From Coffea arabica (Eukaryota > Streptophyta > Magnoliopsida > Gentianales > Rubiaceae), in assembly GCF_036785885.1 (NCBI RefSeq), contig NC_092312.1:19362001-19426000 (forward strand): 64,000 bases of DNA. The letters are read 5' to 3'. Below are positions 14,309 to 26,542 of the stretch, one piece after another. The notes under the pieces are model-generated. The model was not told the DNA's origin. It made no database searches and worked only from the letters and a program-made list of their open reading frames with translations. A program made the translations under genes and the position numbers. The first letter of the stretch is position 1, and each line of letters begins with the position of its first letter.

Positions 14309-15610
14309 CATCTGCTGTCTCATCTTCCATTTTGCTAAATATATTCTTCTTCTTTTTTCTACCTGTTCTTTTGGGGCTGTGTTTTGTTTGTTGTAGATTG
14401 AAGGACGCAGAGAAGAAGGTTCAGCCAACGTTGCCGGCTTCTGCTGACAAGCAAAGCTTTTCATCGTGGTAATTAAGAACTAGCTTGTTTGGCATGACTA
14501 AGGAGTACGCAGTAGGCATGACTCAGATATGCTCCTCTGAATAATGTGCAATTTTCTTAATGAGTATAATAAGGGTATGGATCATCTGGAGAGTAATGCA
14601 TATCCCAGCTTGAGTCCTCTCTTAACAAGTGCATATATTAAGTACTCGTTAACCAAACTGATTGTTAAATGCTACTTCATCCAAGGAAAAAGATTGCCAA
14701 TGTAAAAAACACTTAGTTCTGCCTAACCAAAAAATATATAGCTACTCAAAAGATAACCAATGAATTAGACTTCATAGAAACACAAATTCCCCAGTTAGAA
14801 AGGATGATCTATGTCATACCCCACAAACTATGAACCAATCTTTATGCCACATCTAACAGCTAAGAAGAACAGTAATTTACGCTTCTTGCTTATTAATTCA
14901 GCCTGCATAAAAGTTTGATTCGTTCGCTGCCTTCAAGTTCCCTCTCAACATTGAAGACACGATCTTTTTATGGATTAAAGGGAGAACTAAATTCTGCAGG
15001 GCCAAGTGGCTTTTGGGTTCTTTGATGACATTATTGTTGCCTTTCTGGAAGCAAGAGTGGGAAAGCTTACGAGGACTGGAAGGTACGTTTGTGTTATGCG
15101 TACAAAACAACGATTCTATGGGGCCGGGTATTTGATTAAAAGGTGATTTAATTACTTGGATAGTTGCATCTCACTAAATTAAAGCTTCTTTGAATCATAA
15201 TCGGGGAGCGTCCAGGGAAGGTGGAAAAGGTCGTTGGAGAGGTAGAAGTTGTAGCGGAGGTGGTGGAGAACGTGGCCACTGTGACGGAGAAGGTGTCAGC
15301 AGAGGTGGCTGAAAAGCTTCCGGACAATAACAAAATCAAAGAAGCTGTGCTGGCGGTAGAACACTTATCAAGTGTGGCCGCTCAAGAGGCTAAATTAATC
15401 GAAGATTTTATTCACAACGTATGTGGATCAGTTAAGAATAAAAAAGAAAACCATTTGCTGTAAATCAATTACTGGTTCACTAATGGCAGCTTGGCTACTT
15501 TGGGTTGACAGGTTGGTGACATGAAGCAAGACCTGAAAGAGATGGAGAAAATAGCAGAGCCTGCAATTGAAAAAGTAGTGGAACCCCATCATCAAGAACA
15601 AGCAGCTTAG
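13994..15610 (+). CDS. Uncharacterised organelle-targeted(?) protein with one hydrophobic segment and a long amphipathic helix
   Basis: Five exons join in phase: 13994-14268, 14397-14468, 15000-15082, 15216-15418, 15512-15610, giving 243 residues. All introns are GT-AG. The N-terminus is rich in Ser/Arg and poor in acids, like a transit peptide; a second ATG at 14051 (MSAAARNS) is an equally plausible start. Exon 3 encodes a hydrophobic stretch (KWLLGSLMTLLLPFWKQEW) that could cross or insert into a membrane. It is followed by about 70 residues of Val/Glu/Ala-rich heptad-like helix and a charged C-terminus. I recall similar unnamed plant proteins sharing the W-LGSL-LLLPFWK-W motif, but I know no function. 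Exon phases and conserved-looking sequence across every junction argue strongly for a real gene. Confidence 0.8.
14276..14300. repeat. (TC)n microsatellite in intron 1
   Basis: About 12 uninterrupted TC units lie just downstream of the exon 1 donor, followed by a short TA run. Confidence 0.9.
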
Positions 15611-16785
15611 ATGGACGCGATTTTCTCGTGGCAAGGAGTATTTTCCACGGCACTAAACGTGCAATGCTAATTAGTTCCCTGATCCATTTCTGTAAAAGCC
15701 TCGTCTTTGTTCTGTAAATAACTGATCAATTCGTACGTGCAATTTGCAGATGGCTATTGAAAGACCAATAAGTTGAGCTTGGAAAATGCTCTTTTAGATT
15801 CCACTTGATGATCGAATTTTGCGTAATTAACAGTCTATTAATTGTTTTTGTTCTTCTGAAAGCCATGCAGCTTCATCATAGACTATATCTGTTTAAGCAT
15901 TTAACTTCCAGCCAAGAAGCTACATTTGTGTCTCTTCCAACTCCATGCATCTCCCAAATTACCTTAGTACAATATGTAGCCATCATTGTCCTATTTGCGA
16001 AAAGTTCCATACCGCCATCATTGTCAAAAAAAATAATTAATTAAAATTAAAATACTACTCCCACCTAGAATTTTACAGAAAATAAAAAATAAAAAATAAA
16101 ATACTACTCCCTTCCACGTGACATGTTACACGTTAGGCGATGGATGTCATTGTAGCAAAAAACTAATTCTAGTGTCCATGTAAGATCTATGTTGGTAGGC
16201 CATATATAATAACTTCTGTAAGTGACCATGTCCTAAGCCATAGTAGTGATTAAATTCGAACCCATTTGAACTTTTAATTAGTAAAAAAATTTATTGGAGA
16301 GACCCAGCAGAATTAATAACAGAGGCAGCAGAAGCCCCTCAGATTTCAGAATTGAATGAAAGTCTGTGGAATGCGGATTAATACCACGTAACAACCCATA
16401 GGCTTTTTTATCCGCCGCTCTATATCACGTCAATAATGAGTGTGTCTAGGTAGGTAGCAGATTATTCGAAATAATTTTTTAAAAAAATTATTATAATATT
16501 TTTTTAATATAATATATATAAAATAAAAATATTATTGAAAAATATGTTAACAATACAAACAACTATTTTCTAATCCATGATGAAGATTAAGGATCATTCT
16601 TTTATAATTGGGTAGATAAGATTTTGTTAATATCCGAAAAAGATACAAAATACAAGGGGCATACCCTATCCGGCCATAAATCAACCAACAAAGACACAGA
16701 TACGCTCACACTGTTGACAAATTATCATTTAGAGAGAAATTACGCGTATTTCTTCTCTCGGTATAATCCCTGAAAAAATCGCTAA
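15611..16785. other. 3' flank and BAHD gene promoter region
   Basis: Non-coding and AT-rich, with A/T runs at 16080-16100 and 16480-16530. It contains the 3' UTR of the preceding gene and the upstream region of the acyltransferase. I could not assign a TATA box with confidence. Confidence 0.6.
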
Positions 16786-18114
16786 ATGGATGATAGCTTG
16801 AAGGTTCAAATCTTCAGCAGAAAGCTGATAAAACCATCAAATCCAACTCCAAGTCATCTTAGAAGCTTCAAGCTTTCATTGTTCGATCAGCTAGCTCCTC
16901 CACTATATGTTCATATACTCTTCTATTACTTGCTTGATGAAGATCACAATCGAGCCGAAAACGATGAGAGATTTGCTCAAATGCAGAAATCCTTGTCCCG
17001 GGTATTATCCAAGTATTACCCTCTAGCTGGCAGATTCCTTAAAGATGAACTCTTGATTGATTGTGCGGATCAAGGAGTTGAATACTTTGAGGCACATGTC
17101 AATGGAGAACTTGTGGAGTTTCTTCAAGAAGGACCAGAGATTGAGCTTCTGAATAAATTTCTGCCCTGGAATCCTCCTCCGTCGCCATATCTGGCAACAA
17201 GTCCACTAGTAGCAGTCCAAATCAACAAGTTTGAATGTGGAGGAGTAGTGGTAGGCATCCAAATTTCACACTTCATTGTAGATGCCAGTTCAATGATGAC
17301 ATTCCTGAAGGAATGGGCTAACAGCTGCACTAGCCCGACAGAGATGTATCCAGTGCTCAGTCCTAATTATAATGATCACTTTGTTTCAATCTTCCCGGCA
17401 AGAACACTATCAGGGCCTAAACCCCGGCCACCAGCCGACTACCCTGCTAAGATAGTCACGCAAAGATTCTTGTTAGATGAAACGATAATAGAGAAGATCA
17501 TGGAAGGAGCTGCTTTATCTTGTTCAAAATGTAATTTTCATCCATCTAGAGTGGTGGTAGCGTTAGCACTGATATGGAGGGCTCTCCTAGGAGTATGTCT
17601 TGCCAAACATGGGCACTTCAGGGACTCAATTGTTGCTATTGCAATGAACTTGAGGGGGAAAACAGCTCTAACAATATCAGAACCAAATTATGGGAACTTT
17701 TGGACCTCGGTCATAGTTCCATTGGAAGCGAAAAAAGCCAAGATACAGTTGCAGGAGCTGATGATATTACTCGATAATAGAATAAAATCCACAAGTGAAA
17801 AACTTGCAACAGCTAGTCCTGAGGATATTTCATCAATGCTGATCGACTCCCGCAGAGAGATTATTGAGAAACGTTATCTGTCCGTTGGTATAGATGTTTA
17901 CGTTTGTACCAGTTGGTGTAGGTTCCCGATACATGAAGTTGATTTTGGTTGGGGAAAACCACATTGGGTAAGTCATGCAAGCAAAGCAATTGAGGCGATT
18001 GGTTTGGTGGATGCCAAAAAGGGAGAGGGGCTTGAAGCATGGGTAAGTTTGAAAGAGGAGGACATGATCGAATTCAAAAGAGCACTGGAAGTTTTAGTGC
18101 CAGTGCCCAAATGA
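16786..18114 (+). CDS. BAHD acyltransferase, vinorine-synthase/alcohol-acyltransferase type
   Basis: An intronless frame of 442 residues, the normal BAHD length. The catalytic motif HxxxD is H162-F-I-V-D166 and the structural DFGWG motif is at residues 386-390, followed by KPHWVS. In this family the His acts as general base to transfer an acyl group from acyl-CoA to a hydroxyl or amine, in the cytosol. Ala follows the Asp where many hydroxycinnamoyl transferases have Gly; this HxxxDA form, and the N-terminal KLIKPSNPTPSHLRSFKLS pattern, are typical of enzymes acetylating alkaloids, terpenoids or volatile alcohols (vinorine synthase, deacetylvindoline acetyltransferase relatives). Substrate cannot be read from sequence. 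The ATG chosen is the first in frame and matches the usual start distance to HxxxD (about 160 residues). Confidence 0.94.
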   Translation: MDDSLKVQIFSRKLIKPSNPTPSHLRSFKLSLFDQLAPPLYVHILFYYLLDEDHNRAENDERFAQMQKSLSRVLSKYYPLAGRFLKDELLIDCADQGVEYFEAHVNGELVEFLQEGPEIELLNKFLPWNPPPSPYLATSPLVAVQINKFECGGVVVGIQISHFIVDASSMMTFLKEWANSCTSPTEMYPVLSPNYNDHFVSIFPARTLSGPKPRPPADYPAKIVTQRFLLDETIIEKIMEGAALSCSKCNFHPSRVVVALALIWRALLGVCLAKHGHFRDSIVAIAMNLRGKTALTISEPNYGNFWTSVIVPLEAKKAKIQLQELMILLDNRIKSTSEKLATASPEDISSMLIDSRREIIEKRYLSVGIDVYVCTSWCRFPIHEVDFGWGKPHWVSHASKAIEAIGLVDAKKGEGLEAWVSLKEEDMIEFKRALEVLVPVPK

Positions 18115-18915
18115 TAATTCTAGCGTCCTTGAAGTTTATACTGTGATTCCACTTTGATTAGCTACATTTTACGGTAACATCGAATCTTGTTTTCCCGTCC
18201 TTTGTACTGCAGTTATGGTGCTAATATTCTGAAAATCATGTTTAGAATTTGTTTTTCATCTTATACTTTTTTCTGACAAACTAAGACAATGCCAGTACTA
18301 TTTATTTATTCGATTAACAGATCAGCAGAGTGAGGTGTCTCCTGCAATTCAACCGTGTAAATCTTCCTGTTTGAAAGAACTAGTTTTGCCAAGGGACTTA
18401 TCACTTATCAGGGCTATTCCCCTGATCGTTTCAAACTTTAGCTCATATCTAATGCAGTCAGCTGAAGCTACATTATCCTCAATCACATGAAAATTGCCAA
18501 ATTGCGTCAGACATGCTAGATTGGAAAAGACCTCACAGAAAAAGAACCTCCCAAGTCTTTAAAGAGGAAGTTCAACATTGTATCATCTTTTGATCTTTCA
18601 GAATGGTATTCCTATATACATCAGACAGGCTTCAAGAAGTAAACAATTTTCAGACAACTATTGCACAAATTGCAGCTAAAATGCATAAATCAGGAAAAAA
18701 GAATGACACGCAATGCATGACAGTAGAAAGAACATATAATGACTATCACTAGAATAAGGTTATATTATTATCTGTATGTCAATCCTTTTGTCACTTCAAT
18801 CTGAATTGAAATCATGAAAACTGTCAGTTCATCTCTTGATCATGCCTGAATAGCAATCATCCAGTGCTGATTTTGCCGCTGGAAACAGAGAAGCTTACAA
18901 GTCAGATCCATTTAT
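18115..18915. other. Convergent 3' flanks of BAHD and RIBA genes
   Basis: The plus-strand BAHD gene and the minus-strand riboflavin gene converge here, 801 bases stop to stop. The region should carry both 3' UTRs. No coding frame was seen. Confidence 0.65.
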
Positions 18916-21900
18916 TTAGCTCCCAGCGCTGGGTTTACCATTCTTGTTGCTAATTAAGTTCGGAAAACCATTTGAACTGAAGTCATATATGTGGCCCAAT
19001 TTGACACGTTTAGTTTCCAAATATCTCTTGTTCTCTTTTGTAATGAAACTTTGAAGAGGGACGCGCCCAGCAACCGCTAGACCATAGCCCTTGAGCCCAC
19101 TGTACTTTGCAGGGTTGTTTGTCATCAGCTTCATGGTTCGAACTCCAAGATCTCGCAGTATCTGCAGAAAATATTAGAGCCTCAGTCCTATGACACAGTA
19201 GGACAATAAAAAAGGAGAAGTGTGCATCCGCATTCAGTAAGCCAAGAAGCAAGAAAAAGGATGGGAGCAGCGTATAAACAAATAAAACCATCTTACATCC
19301 CCTAATATTATTGAATGTGACACTTCAACAAAGATTACGAAGAAAAAGACTAAAAATTGATCACAAATGCTATCTGTGAAATTGATTCCAATAGCCACTA
19401 TCATTTGGAAAAGTTTGCTGTTACCTGAGCCCCGATTCCGTATTCTCTTGAATCAACAGGCAATCCAAGCTCTTCATTTGCTTCCACTGTGTCACGCCCA
19501 GCATCTTGTAGATTATAAGCACGAAGCTTGTGACCCAAGCCAATCCCTCTTCCCTCATGACCACGGAGGTATACCAGGACACCCCTACTAGCTTCCTCAA
19601 TCTGTTCCATTGCAAGTGCCAACTGGTTTCCACAGTCACATCTGGCTGAACCAAATATGTCTCCTGTGAGGCATTCTGAATGTACTCTGACAAGAATATC
19701 ATGCCCATCCCCAATCTCACCCTGGTCAAAACATAAAGCTCCTTAAATTTCTCTTCAGAGCCAACATAAACTTGCAATCGATGTATCTTTACATAATTCA
19801 AAAAATCAATTATAAGGGAATCAGTCACTTAGCCAGATTCTACAGCTGCCTAAACTGAATGCTGCAGAATGATATGTTGTTAGAAGGTTTGAAAATGTTA
19901 TTTTGGGTTGTAAGTACACTCATGCAATATTATCTGGTTAAAACAACCATATCAGATGGTTAATTGTACTGAATCTACTTCAAATAACTTCACATGAAGA
20001 CAAAACTTTTTTTTTTTTTTCACATGAAGACAAAACTTGAACACATTCAAATGATTTTAGAGTAGTACTTAAGAACTCATATATAGAGCAGTTTGAGAAG
20101 TTAAGACCTTGACCATCGCAATATGCTCGATCCCATCTAAAATAGACCTATAACAGTGGGCAGTGAAAGGGCCCCACATGGTAGGTATTTTTGCAGCAGA
20201 AGCATGCTCCACCAGTTGATCTCTTTTCCTCCTATATCTGCAAATTTTGAGCATTTTCAAAAGAATTATCATCTTTGCATCCTTTCATGCTATGGCATCA
20301 ATCAACCACCAAGCAAATATAAAGCAGGACGAAGAAATATATAAATGGCATGAATTTCACATCATGCAGGTGAGTTTTGATCACTTCTTGATGTGAAATA
20401 CTGAAAGAAGATGAAGAGACACAAATAATTCAACACATGACAAGGAAACAGAAGTAACATGTATAGCATAAAAAGTTCCATGACTTGGTAGATATTATTC
20501 AATGGATTAACATCTCGCCATACATCTCCTTTGTCAGATCTTCTAATAACTCTCCTATGACTCACAATGTTGGCTATGATCAACACATGCAGAAAATGCT
20601 AATTATCAAGTCAACACTCAAGATGCAGAATTAGAATTATTATTATTAACAATATATTGGAACAATATCAACATCAAAAGCCTAGTTCATTGGAAAGCAA
20701 AGAGATAGTCTGTTGACCAACCTGATCAAATCAGCTATAGATATAATCTTTATGTTCTCCTCCTTGGCAAATTGCCGAAGTCTAGGTAGTCTAGCCATGG
20801 AACCATCATCATCCACAACCTCACATAAAACTCCAACAGGTTCTAAACCCGCAAGCACAGAGAGATCTACAGAAGCTTCTGTGTGCCCAGCTCTTTTCAG
20901 GACACCGCCCTCCCTGTATTTTAATGGAAATATATGACCAGGGCGGTTGAAATCCTCAGGCTTTGAATCTTGGGAAGCAAGAGCCAGAACTGTTGTTGCT
21001 CTATCACGAGCTGATACCCCTGTACTTGTTCCATGTTTTGCATCCTGCAAAATTGTATAACAAAGACATACATAAGCATCATTTTACCAGACTTTGACGC
21101 CATCAGCACTATTTACACCCATTTCAGGTCCAAATCTGTAAAAAATTTCAATCCAAATCATAGATGCGGTACACTGACTAGATTTGTTTTATTTGCTTTA
21201 TCTTTTTTTGGGGGAAATGGATAAAAATAAATAAAATCATAAGAAATCTGAAATAACAAACAATAAAATGAAAAGTCTTCTAAATTTTAGGCAGGTTCTC
21301 CTAGACCACCACCTTGGGTATTTCCAGCCAGAAAAGTTCAAAACGTAATACAGAAGAGAAGTAAACTACGAAGAATCTAATGCTACATCCAGAAAAGAAA
21401 TGACTTACCACTGAAACTGTGAAGGCAGTGCAAAGCTTCTCCTCATTATCCTTACTGTTCACCATCAAAGGAATATTCAACCTTTCCAGGTCTTCTTCTT
21501 TCATGCTAACACATACAATGCCAGTCCCATGCTTCACAAAGAAGGCCATTGCCTCTGGTGTAACCTTTGATGCTGCCATTATTAAATCGCCTTCATTTTC
21601 TCTATCTTCATCATCTACGACCAATACTATCTACAAATATGTGTTGAAGAATATAACAAATAGCATACAGAAGCACATGGTATTCATACTACATATTAAA
21701 ATCCAATCCGAAAAGCAATTGTACCTTTCCATTACGAATGTCTTGAATGGCATCTGAAATGGAGGAGAAGCCTTTGGTGGGCCGATCCAAATCAGATTCA
21801 TCATTATCAACTGGGAATCCAGTACTGGTAGGAGCAATATCTGCCACAAGAGTTCCAAATTGTACAGAATCAGGCTGTATCTGAATTCCAGTAGCAATGC

Positions 21901-23069
21901 CGCTGATTGGGGAATTCTTTACCACAGTATCAGCGCCATTAGTATGAGAAAGGAGATTTCCTTCATCAGATACAAGTACAGACTTAATTCTACCATCCCC
22001 TTTGATATGGAGGCATGCTCTACCCTTCAGCCTGCTGGATTCTTCAGGACAACCGCTTTGAGGATTAAAAGTTCCACAATGTAGTCCATTGAAAAATCTG
22101 AAATTCTTTAATGCTCTAAAACAAAAGTAAGAAAGGTCAGCTAGATATCATGTCATTCTAGAATTCAAAATAGGGAAGCAAGAACAATAAAGTGCACATA
22201 CACAACATAAAAGTTTCCACGCATGAAAGAACCTCCAAACAAATACAGGATTGAGTCTCATTTGGTACAACCCATATCTCTTTACATGCTAGAAGGAATA
22301 CAAAGTGTATATCATGTTGACGTAGAAACTTCAATAACTACCTATGCTTTCATTAACCAGGTTACAGGTTGTAGCACATTGACCTCAAAAAAATTGAGTA
22401 CGGCAGGCAGGAAATAGAGACCATCTAAAATAAGAGCCTATAACATCAGAAAGAACAAAAATTTAAGAACAAGTTGGAAGAACTTTAAAAAGGTGCTGCC
22501 AAAATTGACTTTGAACTTGAATCAAGAACTCTACTACCAGAACCTATTAGAAACCCAACTGATAACTACCAAATACATAGCCTTAGCTCACACCTTCCAG
22601 AAAATCACAAACCAGTCCCTCTCGATTCAAATTCAGAATCGAACAATCAGGACAACCAACTTCTCTTTTCAAACCACCTGACCCTCGTAATGGATGAAAT
22701 GTAGCAGTTCTTGGTTCGCAATAATCTCTTTCTCCCATAAACAAAAATAAAAATCGTATAGCAAAGGTCGGACAGAAAAGTCTGCTTTTTTACATAAAAA
22801 TCAAATCAAATCCAAAGAAAAATGACTGAATATGGAAACGCCACAACCTTAAGGTAGCCTTTTCTTCGACCAATTTAAAATCCCAGTTAAGTAGGTTTGC
22901 GATGAAATAAAACCACTCAAGACTATATTCTCGTAAGGCATTAACACATAGGGATATATAAAGAAGAAAGAAAAATTAAATCAAAGTAGAGAGGGTTGAA
23001 GAGATGGAAAACATCTTACTGAGAGCGAGACAAAGTTGTTGAAGGGCAAGAAACATTGATGGAAGCCAT
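18916..23069 (-). CDS. RIBA1: Bifunctional riboflavin biosynthesis protein RIBA1 (DHBP synthase / GTP cyclohydrolase II), plastidic
   Basis: Seven exons on the minus strand: 23020-23069, 21725-22115, 21409-21630, 20722-21044, 20108-20237, 19425-19721, 18916-19161; 552 residues in phase. A plastid transit-like N-terminus precedes the RibB half with [11 protein letters not shown] (acidic metal-binding motif), [10 protein letters not shown] and [11 protein letters not shown], then the RibA half with the zinc motif [17 protein letters not shown] and the GTP-site motif [10 protein letters not shown], followed by [14 protein letters not shown]. RibB converts ribulose 5-phosphate to dihydroxybutanone phosphate; RibA opens GTP. 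Both halves keep every signature residue I can check, so this is the fully bifunctional RIBA1 type, unlike Arabidopsis RIBA2/RIBA3, which each lost one activity. Exon 1 is only 50 bases and is followed by a 904-base intron. Confidence 0.96.
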
Positions 23070-23472
23070 TTTTCAATGAAGAAGAACTTCTTAAACCCCA
23101 CAAGAAAGGCTCAATCTGAGAAGGGGTCTCAAACTTTTAGCGCAAAAAGAATTGGTTATTGGCCTCTCTTCAGCTTACCCGAGAGGAAGAGGTCAGAGGA
23201 GATGGCCAAATTTTATAAGTAATGTTCAGGACGACGGGAATGAAGAAACGACCAGGAAACAGGTGAAATAATGGGAAAAAAACTGCCCTCCCCGCGGGTT
23301 ACATGTATCCTGTTGTTCACCAACCAGTTACATTTTTTTTTCCTTCTGTTTCCTTTTTTTTTTAAGGTCACCATTTGTTCATTGAATAAAGAAAAGTTGT
23401 TAAATTCTAGAACTCAATATCATAATTGTTAGAATCTCATATTCTTTTCGTCCACTTCAAAAGTTTTAGAAT

Positions 23473-23600
23473 TCATTCAACGAATGTCCAGCTGCTACTT
23501 TGCATTGCAGCTTTAAACTCTACTAAGGTGACTCTTCCATCGCTGTTGGCATCCATTGGATCAAATATCTCCTCTAATTCCCCACGTTCAGTTATATCCG
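23473..23600 (-). pseudogene. Orphan terminal exon with one EF-hand
   Basis: On the minus strand, an AG acceptor at 23601-23602 opens a 41-residue frame ending in TGA. It contains a nearly perfect EF-hand: an acidic entering helix (ELEEIFDPM) and a 12-residue loop starting DANSDGRVTLVE, with D at loop positions 1 and 5, N at 3, V at 8 and E at 12, followed by FKAAM. The calcium ligands look intact. I found no matching upstream exon in the several kb at higher coordinates, where a T run follows at once on the plus strand, so this is probably a fragment of an EF-hand gene left by duplication or rearrangement. It could instead be the last exon of a gene with a very long intron. Confidence 0.55.
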
Positions 23601-26542
23601 CTGGAAGAGTTCAGTTTGATTTTTTTTTTTTTTTTATTGAGCTCGAAATCAAACTCAAATAAAAATAAGAATTCAATTAAAATGCCAAATCGTGTTCGAA
23701 AGTGCAATAATAATGGTCAACTATCTTTTTATATTTTCTAGTAAACATTCTTATTTATATTTTATATAGCAATATTTTTTATTTTTTTTGTAAAAGTTAT
23801 ATATGTATTATTAATAAGATAGTATTAAAAATAGAAAATTTTTATTAGATAGGGAAGAGAAAATAAATACCAAAATACTACTGTATTATTAGATGTTTCT
23901 CCTCCAATCATTTACGACTGTCAGCCACCTACGTGCCGTGCAGGTAACCACATGTAGGCAGGCATGGGCCAAAAAGAAGGGGGTAGGGACCCTCCAACCC
24001 AAGGCCTCTGTTTGCTGTCCGCCATCCATTAATTAGGAATTAGCCATCCCAATACTTTAAAAAAGAAATCATAAAATGAAACTTTTATTTATCAATAAAT
24101 GTCACTTCTTAGTAGCAGCGGCTCACCGGGCTTGGTCCCTGTTGGGGTTTCTATCCCACATCGATCTTGGGGGGATTGGGGTTTGGGTAGTTAAGTCCCT
24201 GGGACATGCTCAAGAGTTGCCGACTTTTGAGTATTGTTCTGAGATTAGATTTAATTGTTCAAGTTCTCGTTTCCGTAAGAAGAAGGCTAAAAGTATAGAA
24301 AAGGCCAAAAAAAGAAAAAAAAAGAAAAAGCGGCAAGTAATAGCAAAAGAAGGAATATTGCCAAATAAAAAGAAGACAGAGAAAAGAAGAGGAGGAGGAA
24401 GAAAAGAAAGATACACTCGTTCGTACGCCGCTTGAGGCTCCAAAGTTTATCCTCCGTCATGATGCACTGGATACAACCCACATCGAGGAGCCGTCGTCCA
24501 TATTTCCTCAACTCTTCCCCCTCGGTTTCTTTTCGCATCAAAACTTTGACCTGCCCTGTTCAAGTCCACACGTCATCCCTGCAAGCCATCAACCCCAAAA
24601 AAAAAAAAAAAAGTCAAACCCTGTGCTGAGTCAAATCTTCCAAACATTTTTTAGTACATCATTTACGATTAATTTGACAGATGCATGTTTTTATCAGTAT
24701 TAGGACGTAGCTGCATATACACGGAAGCGGGGCGGGACGGTAATCAGAAGGAGAGCTGTTCACGATTAAGATTTGGCTAAAAAAATTTGTACGGTTCAGA
24801 TTTCATCTTGTATTTCAATTTTAACAACATGTGTGAGACTCATAAAATTTTGTTCTAAAATTACACGTTGTTAAAAGTAAGTTACACCATGTGCAAACAA
24901 AGTTACGCGCTGTGCAAAATGCACATAACTGCCTAGAACGATTACACATGCCCGTGGTCTGCATATACACATACTCGTAATTAATTATAACAATACTATA
25001 TGGTAATTAATTTTATCACATCCATCCGGTGACGTAATTGTTTGTCAATCCTAATCTATTCACAGCAGTTGGTGTTGGCCTTCTATTTTCAACATGCATG
25101 CTGCCAACTTGGAATTAAATGATTTTGTAAAACCATGCAACATGAAAATTGCCTTAGCATCATGCATGGCGACATCATAAACTTCTTCCCGCTCCAAATT
25201 AAGAAAATAAATTTGTGCCCAACCGTCCCAAATGATTTTGGGATGTGATTGCACCGGATCACTAGTTTGAGCCTTCCATTCTCATCTAACACTGATTGAA
25301 AAATTACATTATTATTTAGCCCAAGCCCAGGTGATCTCATCACGAATTGGTAAAGCTATATGAGGAAGGTTCAACTGATGACAAAGAATAAGAAACTCAT
25401 CCGTATTTGATTAAAAAATTAGGAAACCAAATTAATGTCTCATTAATTGCAAAAACCTTGTGGACCCTTGTCGATAGCTAAATTAGCTATTAACGAAAGA
25501 GGACATAGTCTGGATCCTTAGAATGGTAATGGTAATGACCCTTCAATGACGATGGGTTTTTGTGAAAACCCCCTCAAAACTGAAGCTCCATGAGATGATG
25601 CCCTTCTGCTAAGTCAGGCGATCGTTTAGAGTCAGGATTGGAGGGGTTATTCAAAGGCAAGCCTTTGAGCATCCAAAATTGATGGCAAAATTTAATAAAT
25701 AGACCTCCAGCTTCTTTTTCTGTTTTCTTTTCTTTTTCTTTTTTTTTCTATTTTTCTTTACCTTTTTAATTCCTTCCTTCCCATCTCCTGCTCTCTTGTA
25801 GTGCCAATAGTTGCTTTCTGTAACAAGAGAGGAAAGGGCTGAAATAGCGTTGGAGAGGGGTGGGGTACAGGAAATGATGCCGTAGAGGGATTGAGAATAG
25901 GAGATGAAAAGGGGTCGAAGTAATAGTTAGGTAGGTAGGGACTGAGAACAAAGGAAGGAGGAAAGACACAGAACAAGAGAGGAGGAACGACCGGAGTTGG
26001 GTGTAGCTGAACCAGAAGAGAGAAGATCGAAGAGGGGGGGGGGAGCATTTATTAATTTTGTTTTGGATTTTTGTTAACCAAAAAATTGCAAGGGTCAGTA
26101 ATGGGATTGAAAGTGCCCAATTCACTCGCTAATGAAAAAAATCCATATTGAATCCCATTCCTTGGTCTCATACCCCTGAACCAAACGGGTAGTTTATATA
26201 TCTCCGCCTAGGCTAGCGCAGCGCATGACTGGCTTTGAAGAGTCGAGTGAGAAGGATTGGCATTGGTGCGGACAAATGGTCCAAAAGTTCAAACAAATGT
26301 TGGCCATTCCTCAGCGCAGCGGCTTTTCTTAGGAGACGTGAGGAACTACCATACACCTTTTGGTTCTCCACCCCTACACTTCAGAGACGGAACAAAGGTT
26401 TCAACATCAAAACCAACATTAAACCATTTTCAATCGAAGAAAGAACCGACTGAATCCCTTGTAAATTACAGTACAAATGAAGAAAATAATAAAATTCTCC
26501 CAAACATTTCACATCCCTACCTTTTAAGGTTGCAATCAAGTC

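Noticed and set aside
21631-21897. Minus-strand open frames running past RIBA1 exon ends
   Set aside because: They are intron read-through or alternate frames of exons already explained.
24076-24435. 119-codon plus-strand frame with a lysine-rich tail
   Set aside because: The C-terminal half is a translated A/G-rich tract and the opposite strand gives an equally long low-complexity frame; there is no family resemblance.
25060-25343. Overlapping minus-strand frames that might be one broken gene fragment
   Set aside because: The peptide does not match any family I know; the evidence is too thin to call a pseudogene.
25758-26125. Two overlapping minus-strand frames of 96-119 codons rich in Pro/Ser/Phe
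   Set aside because: They are two frames of one pyrimidine-rich tract, with no splice partners and no recognisable domain.
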